This document shows, one piece after another, positions 39,301 to 62,176 of a stretch of 64,000 nucleotides of DNA (positions are counted from its first letter, which is position 1; each line of letters opens with the position of its first letter). A program made the position numbers and the translations under genes. Below the pieces are notes generated by a model, which saw only the letters and a list, made by a program, of their open reading frames with translations, was not told where the DNA came from and searched no databases. Origin of the DNA: Plectrocnemia conspersa (taxonomy: Eukaryota > Arthropoda > Insecta > Trichoptera > Polycentropodidae); contig VTFK01000205.1 in assembly GCA_009617715.1 (NCBI GenBank), positions 832,215 to 896,214 of the forward strand. The letters run 5' to 3'.

Positions 39301-41540
39301 ATCATTTAACCTCTTCCCTGACACAATTAGAGTGAAAGATTATTTTATAACAAGCTATTTATTATCAACGTTATGTCTAGGATATTGGAAAAGTTACGTT
39401 ACGTTTTTCTTTTTAACATTAATGCAATACACTACTGTGCAAGATTTTGAAGTTTTTCTTTATTTATTATTGAATTTGATGTGCCTTAACCGTTTGAATG
39501 CCGTAAGGATGCCGGTGTCCACTTATAAATGAATGCTGCGACGACATGGGTGTCCATTTTTAGTTTTGTATTTTTTTTTGTGTATTTACTTAATTCTTGT
39601 AGAAAGTTGTATGTCGTTGAGCGTTTCTTTAAATTACAAAAAAACAAAAAAAATTAAAACAATTGCGTCAAAAAGGAACAAAAAATTGGACACTTAGTTA
39701 ATTTACGCATTCAAAAAGTTAAATGCCGTTAAAATTAAAATGACGCATAAGTGAGTCAGCGGCTCACAATGTGCTAAATTTAAAATACTGTTTTGATTTT
39801 ATATTTTATTTGTAATATAAAAACCGTTATAATTAAAATGACACATAAGTGAGTCAGCGGCTCATAATGTGCTAAATTTAAAATACGGTTTTGTTTTTGT
39901 ATTTTATTTGTAATATAAAAACCGTTAAAATTAAAATGACGCATAAGTGAGTCAGCGGCTCATAATGTGTTAAATTTAAAATATGGTTTTGATTTTATAT
40001 TTTATTTGTAATATAAATAGGGGCGTGCAGTGGAATTCTCCGAAAAATACTGCAAAATCTGGCGCAGTAGGCTGGAGTCCTCAACCCATGGCTGCAACGA
40101 CAGGCGCCGGCTATAGACCCATGGTAAGAACATCCTTTATTTTATTACTATTACTATATACACAGACCACGTCTAAACTCTGCGATTGGAAGAAAGACAT
40201 AATTGATCATATAATATACAATATTACACTTTGAGCATGTATATTTCTTGTTATTTATAAATATCAGCTTTCTTCCAATTGTATCGCTTTCAATATTTAA
40301 TTCGTATTGTGTTGTTATTTACTTTATAATAGAGTTTTATCTTGCATCTATTTTTGACATTGTTCGGAAAATAGTGCTTGTGATATTGATATTCTAAATC
40401 GAGTACTATTTTACGAACAACTTAATAAAGTCAATTTAAATTCACTGAAAATTGATTGCAATATTAATTACTGTTTCAGTGTACATACATATATTATATT
40501 TAATTTCACTAGTTGAGCAAACAAATCTATTATACATTCATAACCCACAAACTATCTAACATAGGAATCGCAATAATATAAGTTATTGTAATTTCTGCTA
40601 CCTGTGCAATTATGCATGCATGAACACAAAACACAAACCCACACACCGTTAGATTTCGATCGTGAGCTATATATTATATATTTTATATAATATATTCCTG
40701 CTTGTTATATTATACATATCATTATGTGTTACGTATTTTAAATGCTCAGTCATTGTCGCTCATAGTACTTTTCGTATAGGCGAGAGCAAACTGTACGTGC
40801 TGTTATCATTGAATGCATGCGCATTTTGTTTTTTTATGTTTTTACAGGGCCAAGGCATGCAGTTACCCTCTATGTCCCATACATTCCATAACCAACACAT
40901 ATTTAACATGGTAAGTCGGAAAATATAAGAATATATACCTAAAAAGTTATTATAAACGGAAAGGAACGATGTATGTCCGTAAATAATTTGAAGACTATTA
41001 GCTACTTCATTTCTTCAACGATCGACGGTGTCTATTTTTCTATCTAAAACCCTCAACTCAATGCACTTTCGGTATATATATATGAGAATCGTTTAAAATA
41101 TGTTTTGGAATGTACTGTTTTTATTTATCATTTGGCTTTGAACGTAGATCACGTATGTAGTATTTTAAAGAAGCATAGAATCGAGCATCCATCTCTCCCG
41201 TAAATAGTTTTAATCAATATTGTATATAAATATTAAATTTAGTATATAGCACTTCTTTGGTTTTTATTATTATTATTATTATGAAAGCATGCTACGACGT
41301 TGAATTGCCGTTTCTTTAACATTCATATTGTAATATATAAAATTATCTCTTTTCCTGCACATCTAAACTAATCAACTCGTGTCTTATCTATCGTTTTTTG
41401 TGGTGACGGATATATTGGGACAGCAGCAGCCTCAGCAGCCGCCGAGTGGGACGCCGTTACTCGGGAACGCGCCCGCTCGTCCGCCACCCCCCGCCGCAAC
41501 ACAGCCTACCGTCCCGTTAGATCCTTTCGGGGCTCTGTAG
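15191..41540 (+). CDS. lap: AP180/CALM clathrin-assembly protein (first coding exon not in view)
   Basis: Thirteen coding exons join in frame: 15191-15333, 31877-31952, 32190-32292, 32365-32671, 32740-32885, 33708-33885, 33958-34156, 37249-37413, 37735-37974, 39033-39240, 40021-40123, 40848-40910 and 41424-41540. All junctions are GT-AG and phases match throughout. They give about 682 residues ending LDPFGAL-stop. The first five exons are an ANTH domain (for example [47 protein letters not shown]), which in this family binds PI(4,5)P2 and R-SNARE helices. The tail is low-complexity and carries short adaptor motifs seen directly: [25 protein letters not shown] and LDPFG, the type that binds clathrin, AP-2 and EH domains. 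The role is clathrin coat assembly and synaptic-vesicle or endosomal cargo recovery at the plasma membrane. The N-terminal ~45 residues, including the lipid-binding lysine cluster, are missing, so this is a partial gene by position. With them the protein would be about 730 residues, longer than usual for the family, the excess lying in the tail. Confidence 0.95.
15334..19714. other. lap intron 2, proximal part: no gene recognised
   Basis: AT-rich. Bases 16040-16130 hold GC-rich sequence with a 7-bp inverted repeat (GCGCGGG and CCCGCGC). The 16560-16900 stretch is somewhat GC-richer. A 99-codon open frame on the - strand at 19157-18858 has no recognisable domain. No RNA gene seen. Confidence 0.4.
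19715..21008 (+). pseudogene. Jockey-like LINE, 5'-truncated, with RT and 3' tail
   Basis: Reads [40 protein letters not shown] and then, at 19958-20170, [20 protein letters not shown] with the catalytic YADD at 20012-20023. The 20289-20657 frame ([40 protein letters not shown]) is the RT thumb and C-terminal region of jockey-clade ORF2. Stops and frameshifts break it in at least three places. The 3' UTR ends with an 8-bp perfect hairpin (20946-20953 with 20974-20981) and a short poly-A at about 20999. 5' truncation within RT is typical of LINE insertion. Confidence 0.88.
21009..22376. other. Intronic DNA, nothing recognised
   Basis: Mostly AT-rich. Bases 21290-21560 are GC-richer and could be a regulatory element, but no motif decides it. 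Confidence 0.35.
22377..22680 (+). mobile_element. tRNA-derived SINE, copy 2
   Basis: A-box-like TAGCCTAGTCCG at 22385-22396 and B-box-like GGTTCGAAT at 22429-22437, with tRNA-like spacing. The head and body align with the copy at 9680. The shared 3' block includes CAGTTGGTACAGATTTACCC and CGTTGTAACGCATTTGGCTT. Divergence from copy 1 is spread along the length, so the two are old siblings rather than a recent duplication. Confidence 0.75.
22681..24700. other. Intronic DNA with a possible degraded hAT-like element
   Basis: From 23085 (TAGGGATTACAATAATACCG) to about 24204 the ends loosely mirror each other around ACCGGTAT. An 11-bp perfect hairpin (24126-24136 with 24146-24156, CTACCGGTATT) lies inside. 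No target duplication could be matched and no transposase is readable, so the call is tentative. Confidence 0.3.
24701..25735. repeat. Composite repeat, copy 1: CAGGGACGTCA ends with a 167-bp tandem core
   Basis: It begins CAGGGACGTCATTTGGGAGG and ends with its near inverse (ATATGACGTCCCTG). Inside, the motif GACGGCACGATTTTATTG starts at 25202, 25369 and 25536, exactly 167 bp apart each time. The last ~160 bp (25575-25735) also form a stand-alone unit starting GGGACGTCAG. A related assembly lies at about 55010-55937. No coding capacity. It may be a non-autonomous DNA element with internal tandem repeats. Confidence 0.65.
25156..25199. repeat. 44-bp near-perfect palindrome
   Basis: 25163-25192 is a perfect 30-bp palindrome (arm GTGGGAACGCTCGTT). 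After a single mismatched pair, six more bases pair on each side (CGTCGC with GCGACG). It is GC-rich within AT-rich sequence and lies just before the first 167-bp repeat unit. There is no loop, so it can form a cruciform or a tight hairpin. Confidence 0.85.
25736..29175. other. Intronic DNA: repeats and one GC-rich island, no gene
   Basis: 25795-25900 (ATGACCGAAATTCGCAGAAT) is repeated at 54650-54730. 26230-26370 is a worn copy of the composite-repeat tail. 26419-26444 is a (TA)n run. 27190-27440 is GC-rich and might be a promoter or enhancer. 28557-28799 on - is open for 80 codons with no recognisable domain. Confidence 0.45.
29176..31024 (-). mobile_element. Tc1-like element with both terminal repeats, transposase dead
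   Basis: Left end CAGGAGTGTGACAAAATAAT and right end (inverse) CAGAGGTGTGACAAAATAAT, both flanked by TA. On the - strand, around 30740-30250, broken transposase pieces can be read: [10 protein letters not shown], then SRNDESRAI and KVLARYF, resembling the Tc1 block normally VMVW...S. It has stops and frameshifts. A 75-bp hairpin at 29762-29836 starts CAGTCGACCTCCTATAGCG after a TA and looks like the fused ends of a nested Tigger-like element. Confidence 0.75.
31025..31876. other. End of lap intron 2
   Basis: AT-rich, no exon, repeat or RNA gene recognised. It ends in the splice acceptor at 31876. Confidence 0.6.
31877..31952 (+). CDS. lap: lap ANTH exon
   Basis: The acceptor is TTTTCAG and the donor CAAG|GTATTA. 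It encodes [14 protein letters not shown] and then [11 protein letters not shown], ending one base into a Gly codon. The exon is only 76 bp and lies 16.5 kb from its upstream neighbour. Confidence 0.95.
32190..32292 (+). CDS. lap: lap ANTH exon
   Basis: The acceptor is TATTTTCAG and the donor AGGGG|GTTAGT. It encodes [20 protein letters not shown] and then [13 protein letters not shown], a strongly conserved core of the ANTH domain. It ends two bases into a Gly codon completed by the next exon. Confidence 0.96.
32365..32671 (+). CDS. lap: lap ANTH exon (longest)
   Basis: A run of T leads to TTAG|GAAAG and the donor is AAG|GTTTGT. It encodes [20 protein letters not shown] through [20 protein letters not shown] to DRVGEFLK. 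The intron before it is only 72 bp and the one after 68 bp, unlike the huge 5' introns. Confidence 0.97.
32740..32885 (+). CDS. lap: lap exon, end of ANTH domain
   Basis: Acceptor TTATCAG, donor GCGAG|GTATG. It encodes [20 protein letters not shown] and then [20 protein letters not shown]. This finishes the ANTH helical solenoid and enters the flexible tail at NTPTQTA. Confidence 0.96.
32886..33707. other. lap intron between ANTH and tail exons
   Basis: AT-rich 822-bp intron. Open frames here do not join neighbouring exons and show no domain. It ends in an acceptor lacking a good pyrimidine tract. Confidence 0.6.
33708..33885 (+). CDS. lap: lap tail exon with a weak acceptor
   Basis: The frame requires the exon to start after an in-frame TAA at 33700-33702. 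The only AG available is AAATAAG at 33701-33707, which has almost no pyrimidine tract. Joining there gives [20 protein letters not shown] and then an Ala/Ser-rich stretch, ending [20 protein letters not shown] plus YK. The donor is ATAAG|GTACAT. The phase and the reading support the choice despite the poor site. Confidence 0.88.
33958..34156 (+). CDS. lap: lap tail exon with clathrin and EH-binding motifs
   Basis: Acceptor TTATTGTAG, donor TTTGGAG|GTATAG. It encodes [20 protein letters not shown], then [13 protein letters not shown] and [15 protein letters not shown]. It therefore carries two NPF tripeptides, a DLF and a DLL motif within about 55 residues. These are the short linear motifs that recruit clathrin, AP-2 and EH proteins in the CALM family. 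Confidence 0.93.
34485..35723. mobile_element. hAT-like element with 8-bp target duplication
   Basis: Ends TAGGGCTTATTC and, inverted, TAGGGCTTGTCG, flanked by CTTGATCT (34477-34484) and CTTGATTT (35724-35731), matching at 7 of 8 positions. An 8-bp duplication with TAGGG-type ends fits the hAT superfamily. The interior is AT-rich with no readable transposase. A Tigger-like MITE is nested inside. Confidence 0.68.
35375..35630. mobile_element. Tigger-like MITE nested in the hAT-like element
   Basis: The left end CAGTAGATTCCCGGAGAACA follows a TA. The right end is a degraded inverse (reverse complement TTAAATCCCAGATAACACGG). CAGTAGA..CCCGG ends are typical of Tigger/pogo elements. About 255 bp, non-coding. 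The last bases of the right end are worn away. Confidence 0.6.
35732..36024. other. Short intronic gap
   Basis: AT-rich sequence between the hAT-like and Tigger elements, with nothing recognised. Confidence 0.5.
36025..36682 (-). mobile_element. Tigger/pogo-type element, further deleted, copy 2
   Basis: Ends CAGGCGGCCCTCGACTTTCG and its inverse, with TA on both sides. It shares the terminal ~250 bp on the left and ~350 bp on the right with the copy at 11117, but has lost the C-terminal coding remnant as well as the DDE core (junction near 36290). Orientation as at 11117. Confidence 0.88.
36683..36897. other. Intronic gap between Tigger fragments
   Basis: AT-rich; nothing recognised. Confidence 0.5.
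36898..37044 (-). mobile_element. Solo end of a Tigger/pogo-type element
   Basis: GAACGTCCGATTGAAGCAAA to the terminal TGCGAAAGTCGAGGTCCGCC-TG followed by TA. It matches the right ends of the copies at 11117 and 36025. The other end is absent, so this is a fragment. Confidence 0.8.
37045..37125 (+). repeat. Dispersed repeat GGGTACCTCAAAAC, copy 1
   Basis: GGGTACCTCAAAACAGTG followed by a GTACATTTACGGCGATACCG-like block and CTCAAAGG. The same order occurs at 61862-61940. Both lie beside Tigger elements. Family unknown. Confidence 0.6.
37249..37413 (+). CDS. lap: lap tail exon
   Basis: Acceptor TTATATTTACAG, donor TCCACAG|GTATAA. It reads [20 protein letters not shown] and then an Asn/Ser/Phe-rich run including [16 protein letters not shown]. 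The phase (1 in, 1 out) matches both neighbours. It follows a 3.1 kb intron filled with transposons. Confidence 0.9.
37414..37734. other. lap intron
   Basis: AT-rich 321-bp intron; nothing else seen. Confidence 0.7.
37735..37974 (+). CDS. lap: lap tail exon with a tandem NAGNAG acceptor
   Basis: The acceptor region reads TGTGCAAGCAG, so splicing can occur after AAG (37735) or after CAG (37738), both in frame and differing by one Ala. The CAG site is the stronger by general rule. It encodes [20 protein letters not shown] and then a Pro/Gln-rich region ending QQQPLSQM. The donor is ATGG|GTTTGT. VNPFAG is a further EH-type motif. Confidence 0.9.
37975..39032. other. lap intron
   Basis: AT-rich intron with no recognised repeat. 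The last ~150 bp become GC-rich and CT-poor before the acceptor. An open frame crossing into the next exon (38784-39176) is in the wrong frame for lap. Confidence 0.6.
39033..39240 (+). CDS. lap: lap tail exon, GC-rich
   Basis: Acceptor GGGTTGGCAG and donor GTCAA|GTGAGT. It encodes [20 protein letters not shown], then [20 protein letters not shown] and INKSAQQAV. The [14 protein letters not shown] segment matches the family's conserved clathrin-binding tail block. The 5' half is far richer in G and C than the flanking introns. A second in-frame acceptor lies inside it at 39111-39119. Confidence 0.92.
39599..39645 (+). repeat. Small Jockey-like LINE fragment
   Basis: AGAAAGTTGTATGTCGTTGA and the following ~20 bp match 20570-20610 of the Jockey-like LINE with about five changes. 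Translation gives [14 protein letters not shown] against [14 protein letters not shown]. Too short to delimit; the flanks do not match. Confidence 0.6.
39725..40020. repeat. 98-bp tandem repeat, three copies, ending at a lap splice acceptor
   Basis: The landmark GACGCATAAGTGAGTCAGCG (GACACATAAG in copy 2) starts at 39742, 39840 and 39938, 98 bp apart each time. Each unit ends ATTTTATTTGTAATATAAA. In copies 1 and 2 this is followed by AACCG; in copy 3 by TAG and then the exon. The repeat therefore supplies the branch-point region and acceptor of the exon at 40021. Confidence 0.9.
40021..40123 (+). CDS. lap: lap tail exon following a tandem repeat
   Basis: It encodes (K)[20 protein letters not shown] and then [14 protein letters not shown]. 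The donor is ATG|GTAAGA. The acceptor AATATAAATAG is the last part of a three-copy 98-bp tandem repeat. The phases and the W-S-P-rich sequence fit the C-terminal block of the CALM family. Confidence 0.93.
40124..40847. other. lap intron
   Basis: AT-rich 724-bp intron ending TTATGTTTTTACAG; nothing else recognised. Confidence 0.7.
40848..40910 (+). CDS. lap: lap short tail exon
   Basis: A 63-bp exon of whole codons, so it could be skipped without a frameshift. Acceptor TTATGTTTTTACAG, donor AACATG|GTAAGT. It encodes [20 protein letters not shown] plus M. Confidence 0.92.
40911..41423. other. lap last coding intron
   Basis: AT-rich 513-bp intron with a short ATT/TTA run at about 41260; nothing else recognised. 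Confidence 0.7.
41424..41540 (+). CDS. lap: lap last coding exon
   Basis: It encodes [20 protein letters not shown], then [18 protein letters not shown] and TAG. The acceptor lies in GGGACAGCAGCAGC, where several in-frame AG positions would drop one or two Gln. The terminal DPF is an AP-2 appendage-type motif. Confidence 0.93.
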   Translation, partial: QQPQQPPSGTPLLGNAPARPPPPAATQPTVPLDPFGAL

Positions 41541-43490
41541 GGTATGACACGCTTTCCATTAATTATACCTTTCGAGTCTTTTGACCTTCCGTGTTATATA
41601 TACTATATATATTGTACCTAGTTATGCAGAAAGCGCGGATTTCGTTACATTTTAGATAATTTGTAGAAAGTTCTGCATGATTACGTTCAATTGAACATTT
41701 TTGGTGAAGGGTTATCTTATTTTGTAAATAGTAACGTCACTTTGCTAACATCACCGTATAGTAGATATATTATTAGAGCATGTTTTCGATTGAATGAAAC
41801 ATTTTAACATACTGATTTGTATATTTCAGGATATTAAATGGAACTAAGTGTATATATCCAAGATCATCATTGTTGCATCGTCGTCGGCCGAATTTTATTG
41901 CTAGGAATTCAATTCACAACTATTTATTGATATTTTTTTAACAAACGTATCATGGATTAGCAAAATTATGTAATACGATTTTGTGTAGGGAATGTGTTTT
42001 ATGATTTTTTTATGTATTGCATGCACGCGGAGCTCCGAGGCGAACGTAGAACTGTGTTTTTCCTATATAAATTAATACGACAATGAAAGAATCGCCTCGG
42101 ACCGTCTGCGATTCCTCAAGGAGGGACGTACGTACATCTCACTGATGAATCATTATATATTTTTAATATTAAGAAATGGTGATACGAAATTTGTAAATTT
42201 TTGTTTTGTTATTATTATTATTACGTAATAATTTCTATGTATAGGATATTTTTTAAGTTATATATTATTTAATATGTCAGTTTTATTAGATAATTGAAGA
42301 TATGCATTATATATATAATAAAGTATATATTTATATATATTCATCATGGAATTGCTAAATCAATCATTAATTAGGTGGATTCGTTTCCGTTATCGCTTGT
42401 TCGATCGTTTTAACATTGCAGGTTTTTTAAATATGTCCCGTTGACGAGAATCTGGGAGTCTTCCGAGCGGCAAATCGCCGTCTAGTCTCGTGTTCTAAGT
42501 TGGGGACGATTACTCTATCTATTATATTTAAAAAGTATATACTAGCTACCCTCGCCATCGCTGTATACATTATTTTTATAATTTATCAATCTCCCGTCCA
42601 GTGTTTTATATGATACATACCGCTCTCCGACGTAGTCTATCGCAGAACCTCCCTTAGCAACGTGGACATTTCTAGACCGATTTATTGTCTTCGAATTAAA
42701 TTATCATCATCGCTTTTAGCCTGACTTTATAGTGATCGCGTTTCACTTGAGATTATTTGGAGTCGTCTCTGATATTATCGAGGTAGTAATATTCCATTAG
42801 CTTATTTTATTGAATGTTTATAAATGAAAATCAATGTAATAATATTATTATGATAAATCGTGATAGCAATATTGCTCTATTTACATTACCTATATATGTA
42901 TGTCTGTACATGCGTACGTATTGTATATTTATTTCGCTTATTACTATGTACAAAAATCGTTTTAGTACGATTGTGATGATGTTGTTTTTCATAAGTCACC
43001 ATTAGACTAATATTTTTTGTCGTGCAATTGATGAGAAAATCCTTTTCTTTTATAGTGTGCACGATCTCTGTGCATTTTTAGTATTGAGATTTGTTTATTT
43101 AAAACGTTTCCTTGTCGACTTTTATTGTTAATTTTATATAAACAAAGAGAGGTAGCGCCGTTGTGTTAAAAGTGACGAACGGGTGATATGTCAGCGAAAA
43201 GCGCACGGACAGCGGTGATTTTTGACATGTCCTGTATAGTCGATGAATATTATTTTTTTAAGATACAGAGTAATTTTTTTCGACTGGATAATATATTAAA
43301 TATACAATATATTATTTTTGAAATTGTATTATACAGTTTAAACGTAAGGTTATTAAATATATACATACTTATAAATATTTAGCACCGTTTCTTAGATATT
43401 AGATCGAATCGTCTCCGATCGCAGAGGTCTTTCGTAAATATTGCAAATTGAAGAACATTAAATGTAAAAGAATAAATATATATTATATAT
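41541..43490 (+). other. lap 3' UTR (extent uncertain)
   Basis: No coding exon fits here. AATAAA occurs at 42317-42322, 43471-43476 and 43973-43978, so transcripts of different lengths are possible. A donor-like AGG|GTATGA lies two bases after the stop, with an acceptor TATATTTCAG at 41820-41829, so a short 3' UTR intron is possible. Several stretches (42020-42130, 42430-42500, 42610-42690) are richer in G and C than the introns. A 10-bp perfect inverted repeat pairs 42034-42043 with 42092-42101. Confidence 0.45.
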
Positions 43491-43972
43491 ATACACATTA
43501 AAAATATAAATGTTTTAAAATTGTCAAAAAAAAAGTTAAAGCGCGTTATATATGATATCGAAGAGAAATTTATCTAACAATAATAATTGCTGTTATGAAA
43601 ATATATATATACAAGAAAAACTTATGTTACGTTAAGACAATACAATGTAAGTAGCGTTAGCAGATATACAACGAAATAATAATTATACCGTTGGATTTAT
43701 ATAACTTCCGAAGCGATATAGTGAAACTTTAAAACGATCCTATTCGACGGATAATTGTCTTTTTGTTGTGTATGTGTACATAATATATAAAAGTATTGTA
43801 CCTATGTATGTATGTGTGTGGACATATATTCATACGCTTGAGCAAAATACAAATGTCTAGGGAACAATATATAGCGTTGCGTGGATTGTTCGCGCATGTC
43901 CTGTTCTGTATAGAAATGTGCTAATTGAAAGAAAAAAAAAACACTTGTAAAATTTACTTATGATCAACGTCA

Positions 43973-44010
43973 AATAAATGTAGTTGACATATTTAAATTT
44001 TTGTTTTATT
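43973..44010. terminator. Back-to-back poly(A) signals of the convergent genes
   Basis: AATAAA lies on the + strand at 43973-43978 and on the - strand at 44005-44010 (TTTATT on +), with U-rich sequence between. This is the natural meeting point for the most distal lap and Synd 3' ends. It is inferred from the motifs alone; cleavage sites cannot be seen. Confidence 0.35.
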
Positions 44011-45309
44011 TCGGGATAAAAAAAATACACACAAACATTGGTCCTTACGTATATTTTCAAAATTTAATAATATAATAATACATCATACTTTCTATTCATA
44101 AGTTTTGCAACAGTTTTTAATTTTCCACGTCTACTTTCCGTTTATAACTACTGATTTATTTTTTTCCAACAATTTACATTGTAAATTAATTAACTGCACG
44201 AGTGTGTATGTATACATTTACCTCTACAACTATGACTTGTTCAATTTTAATAATTCAAAATATGAGCAGCGTTTACGTTCGCGAAGCACCATTATTCACC
44301 GTTATTGAATTACTCTTTTCAATTATACAAGCATACAAACAAATGAATATATATATATATACATCAAGAATCTATATATTTTTTGGCACAGTTGTTTTTC
44401 AATGGAAATGTATTTTGTATTTTTATAATAAGAAAAACAAATCGCATACTTGTTAATAATTGATTATTAAAATTAAATATAAAACATATTTACAATAATA
44501 ATGAAACATTTTGCATTATGATAACAGATATAAATAATAATTATTGATTATTTAAACATACCATATATGTGATATGATAAAGATATGTTTTTAATAAAAA
44601 AAAATATTTAGGTTATATATTATATATATTACGATTGAAAGGAATTCAAAATAATTAAACAAGATTTGCCCATTCAATAACTGATATAATAAAAGTAAAT
44701 TTAATGAAAATATATAAATATATGGTACATAAATATATACATATTTATATACTATGCGTAGTACGAAGGTTAAAAAACGTTCAATTTATTTTTTAACATT
44801 TTAACAGCTTATGAATATTTTTTTATTTATCTTTTTTTAGAAAAAATATAAAATTAAATATATTCAATAAAAACAATGACTGAATATAGCTGCAAATGTA
44901 TAAATATATATTTACAAAATAAAATCATAAACATATAAAGAAGAAAATTTTTTTATAAACATCATTTTTCGATCTATTGTTCGATGTTGAAGATGAAGAC
45001 GATGAATATTTACAAAACTGCAACAACAAAGACAATTGACAATTTTTCGATGATACGATATAAAACATTCGCGTATACAATTTCAGAGGTAGTCAGTATC
45101 CAGGAATCTATATTATCTTTTCGATTTGATATATTACTCGGAAACATATAAAATAAAATTTCCCAATTCTCATACAAATAATGTATAATATTATATAAAT
45201 ACAATGAAGCAGTTTTCAATATATGTATGTATAAATAACAACAATTATAAAAACAATTGGCTTGCAGTTGCGTATGACTGGAAATAATATTACAACCGTA
45301 CATAAAACA
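44011..45309 (-). other. Synd 3' UTR region (extent uncertain)
   Basis: Very AT-rich, with no plausible exon on either strand. Reverse-strand AATAAA signals occur near 44785, 44830, 44155 and 44005, any of which could end the Synd transcript. The weak open frames here are made of simple AT-rich sequence. Confidence 0.4.
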
Positions 45310-60766
<15,457 letters not shown>

Positions 60767-60786
60767 CACGCCGCTGACAAACCACC

Positions 60787-61861
60787 CTGAAACCATAAAA
60801 AATTAAGATAAATATGGCCGTCGGATAATTTCATGGTGTCACACATAATACTGAGTTATTATGAACCAATGTGACACAAAATTACGGTTTTCCTGCATAA
60901 ACTATGCCGTTCTAGATATACACATCCTATGTAGAATAATTGTCGACCCGGCGAAGCGGGTCAAACGTCGAGGAAACAATCCCCTAGAAAGCCCTCTTTG
61001 CGATTCGGATTAGGTCGCCAATCGGAGCGGACTAGAAACAGGAAAACGCCAAAAACAGGTCAACCGTCCGTATAGTAGTGGAATAGGAGAGTCGAGAGAA
61101 CAATGAAGTAGAACCGGAACGACGGAGTGCATTTTCAGACATTCCAGTTTATATTAAAACTCCATAAATTCCAATGGAATTTCTAATTTGAAATTTTTAA
61201 TACGAGAAAAATGCAGGTACAACTTGTTGCTGCCGAGAAAATATACAGCACATTATAAGCGTAGAAGTCAATTAGAAACCACAAACTAATAAGCAGCCTT
61301 CGTGTAATACATATTATTATAATAAAGACAAACATTAAATCTCACCATCATTTTTATTTCATATTTTGACACTACAGATTTGTAAGACATACTGAATACA
61401 TCTAAATCGTAAAAAAAAAACATTTTTTAGGAAAAATATGTTTATAGTCTTAAGCGGGCCAATCGTGGAAAATAAGAGACTAATCTCCGTCGTGCGCGTA
61501 CTACAAATTAACCCTTGAGTAGTGAGTTAATTTTACATATTTTTCCATAATTATTTTGTTGATATTTATTTATTATTATTTATAAAAAAAATCAGTTCTC
61601 AACGTTTAATTGTTTTGATTGATTTTACTACTTTATTGTATTAGTGTGTTTTAATAATTTATTTTAACATTTTTCTAATATTAAATTCGTTAATTTATTT
61701 TACAATTTTTTATGTATTTTTCGGCTTTTGTGGAATTTTTTTATATCAATTTCTTGTTATGGGTCATTTACGCAATCTTTAATTTATAAAAAAAATATTT
61801 TATAAATATAATGTTTTTTCATTTATTATTTCTTCAGTTATGTATGTAAATATATAACTGT
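60787..61861. other. Upstream of the Synd coding exon: 5' UTR intron
   Basis: The splice acceptor at 60787-60788 shows this is intron. 60945-61110 is a GC-rich block starting with a perfect 6-bp hairpin (GACCCG-GCGAAG-CGGGTC), otherwise unidentified. The rest is AT-rich. No 5' UTR exon or promoter could be picked out. Confidence 0.45.
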
Positions 61862-61940
61862 CCGGGGTACCTCAAAACGGTTGAAATATCAATCGCCGTA
61901 CATGTACAGCGATACCGCTCAAAGGCTTTAACAGCGATCT
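61862..61940 (+). repeat. Dispersed repeat GGGTACCTCAAAAC, copy 2
   Basis: GGGGTACCTCAAAACGGTTG, then CGCCGTACATGTACAGCG (16 of 18 positions palindromic), GATACCGCTCAAAGG. Matches 37045-37125 in order and orientation. Confidence 0.6.
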
Positions 61941-62176
61941 TATAGTATTGTGGTGCCATATGTTTGGGAAAAGGAATAACTAATTTTTTTTATATAAAAT
62001 AGAGATTTTTTAAACAATACAATTTAATTCAATTATGAAGAAAAATCCGCCATTTATTGGTAATTATCTGAGTTGCGCGATAATTCAATAGTTAATAAGG
62101 AAGAAAACTGACTTTTTTTTAAAAAAAACAATTTTTTTTAAATAAAAACTAAACCCAACAGTATCATTTTTAACTA

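Noticed and set aside
45010..45303. 97-codon open frame on - next to the Synd stop
   Set aside because: Lies in the 3' UTR, Tyr/Ile-rich, no domain.
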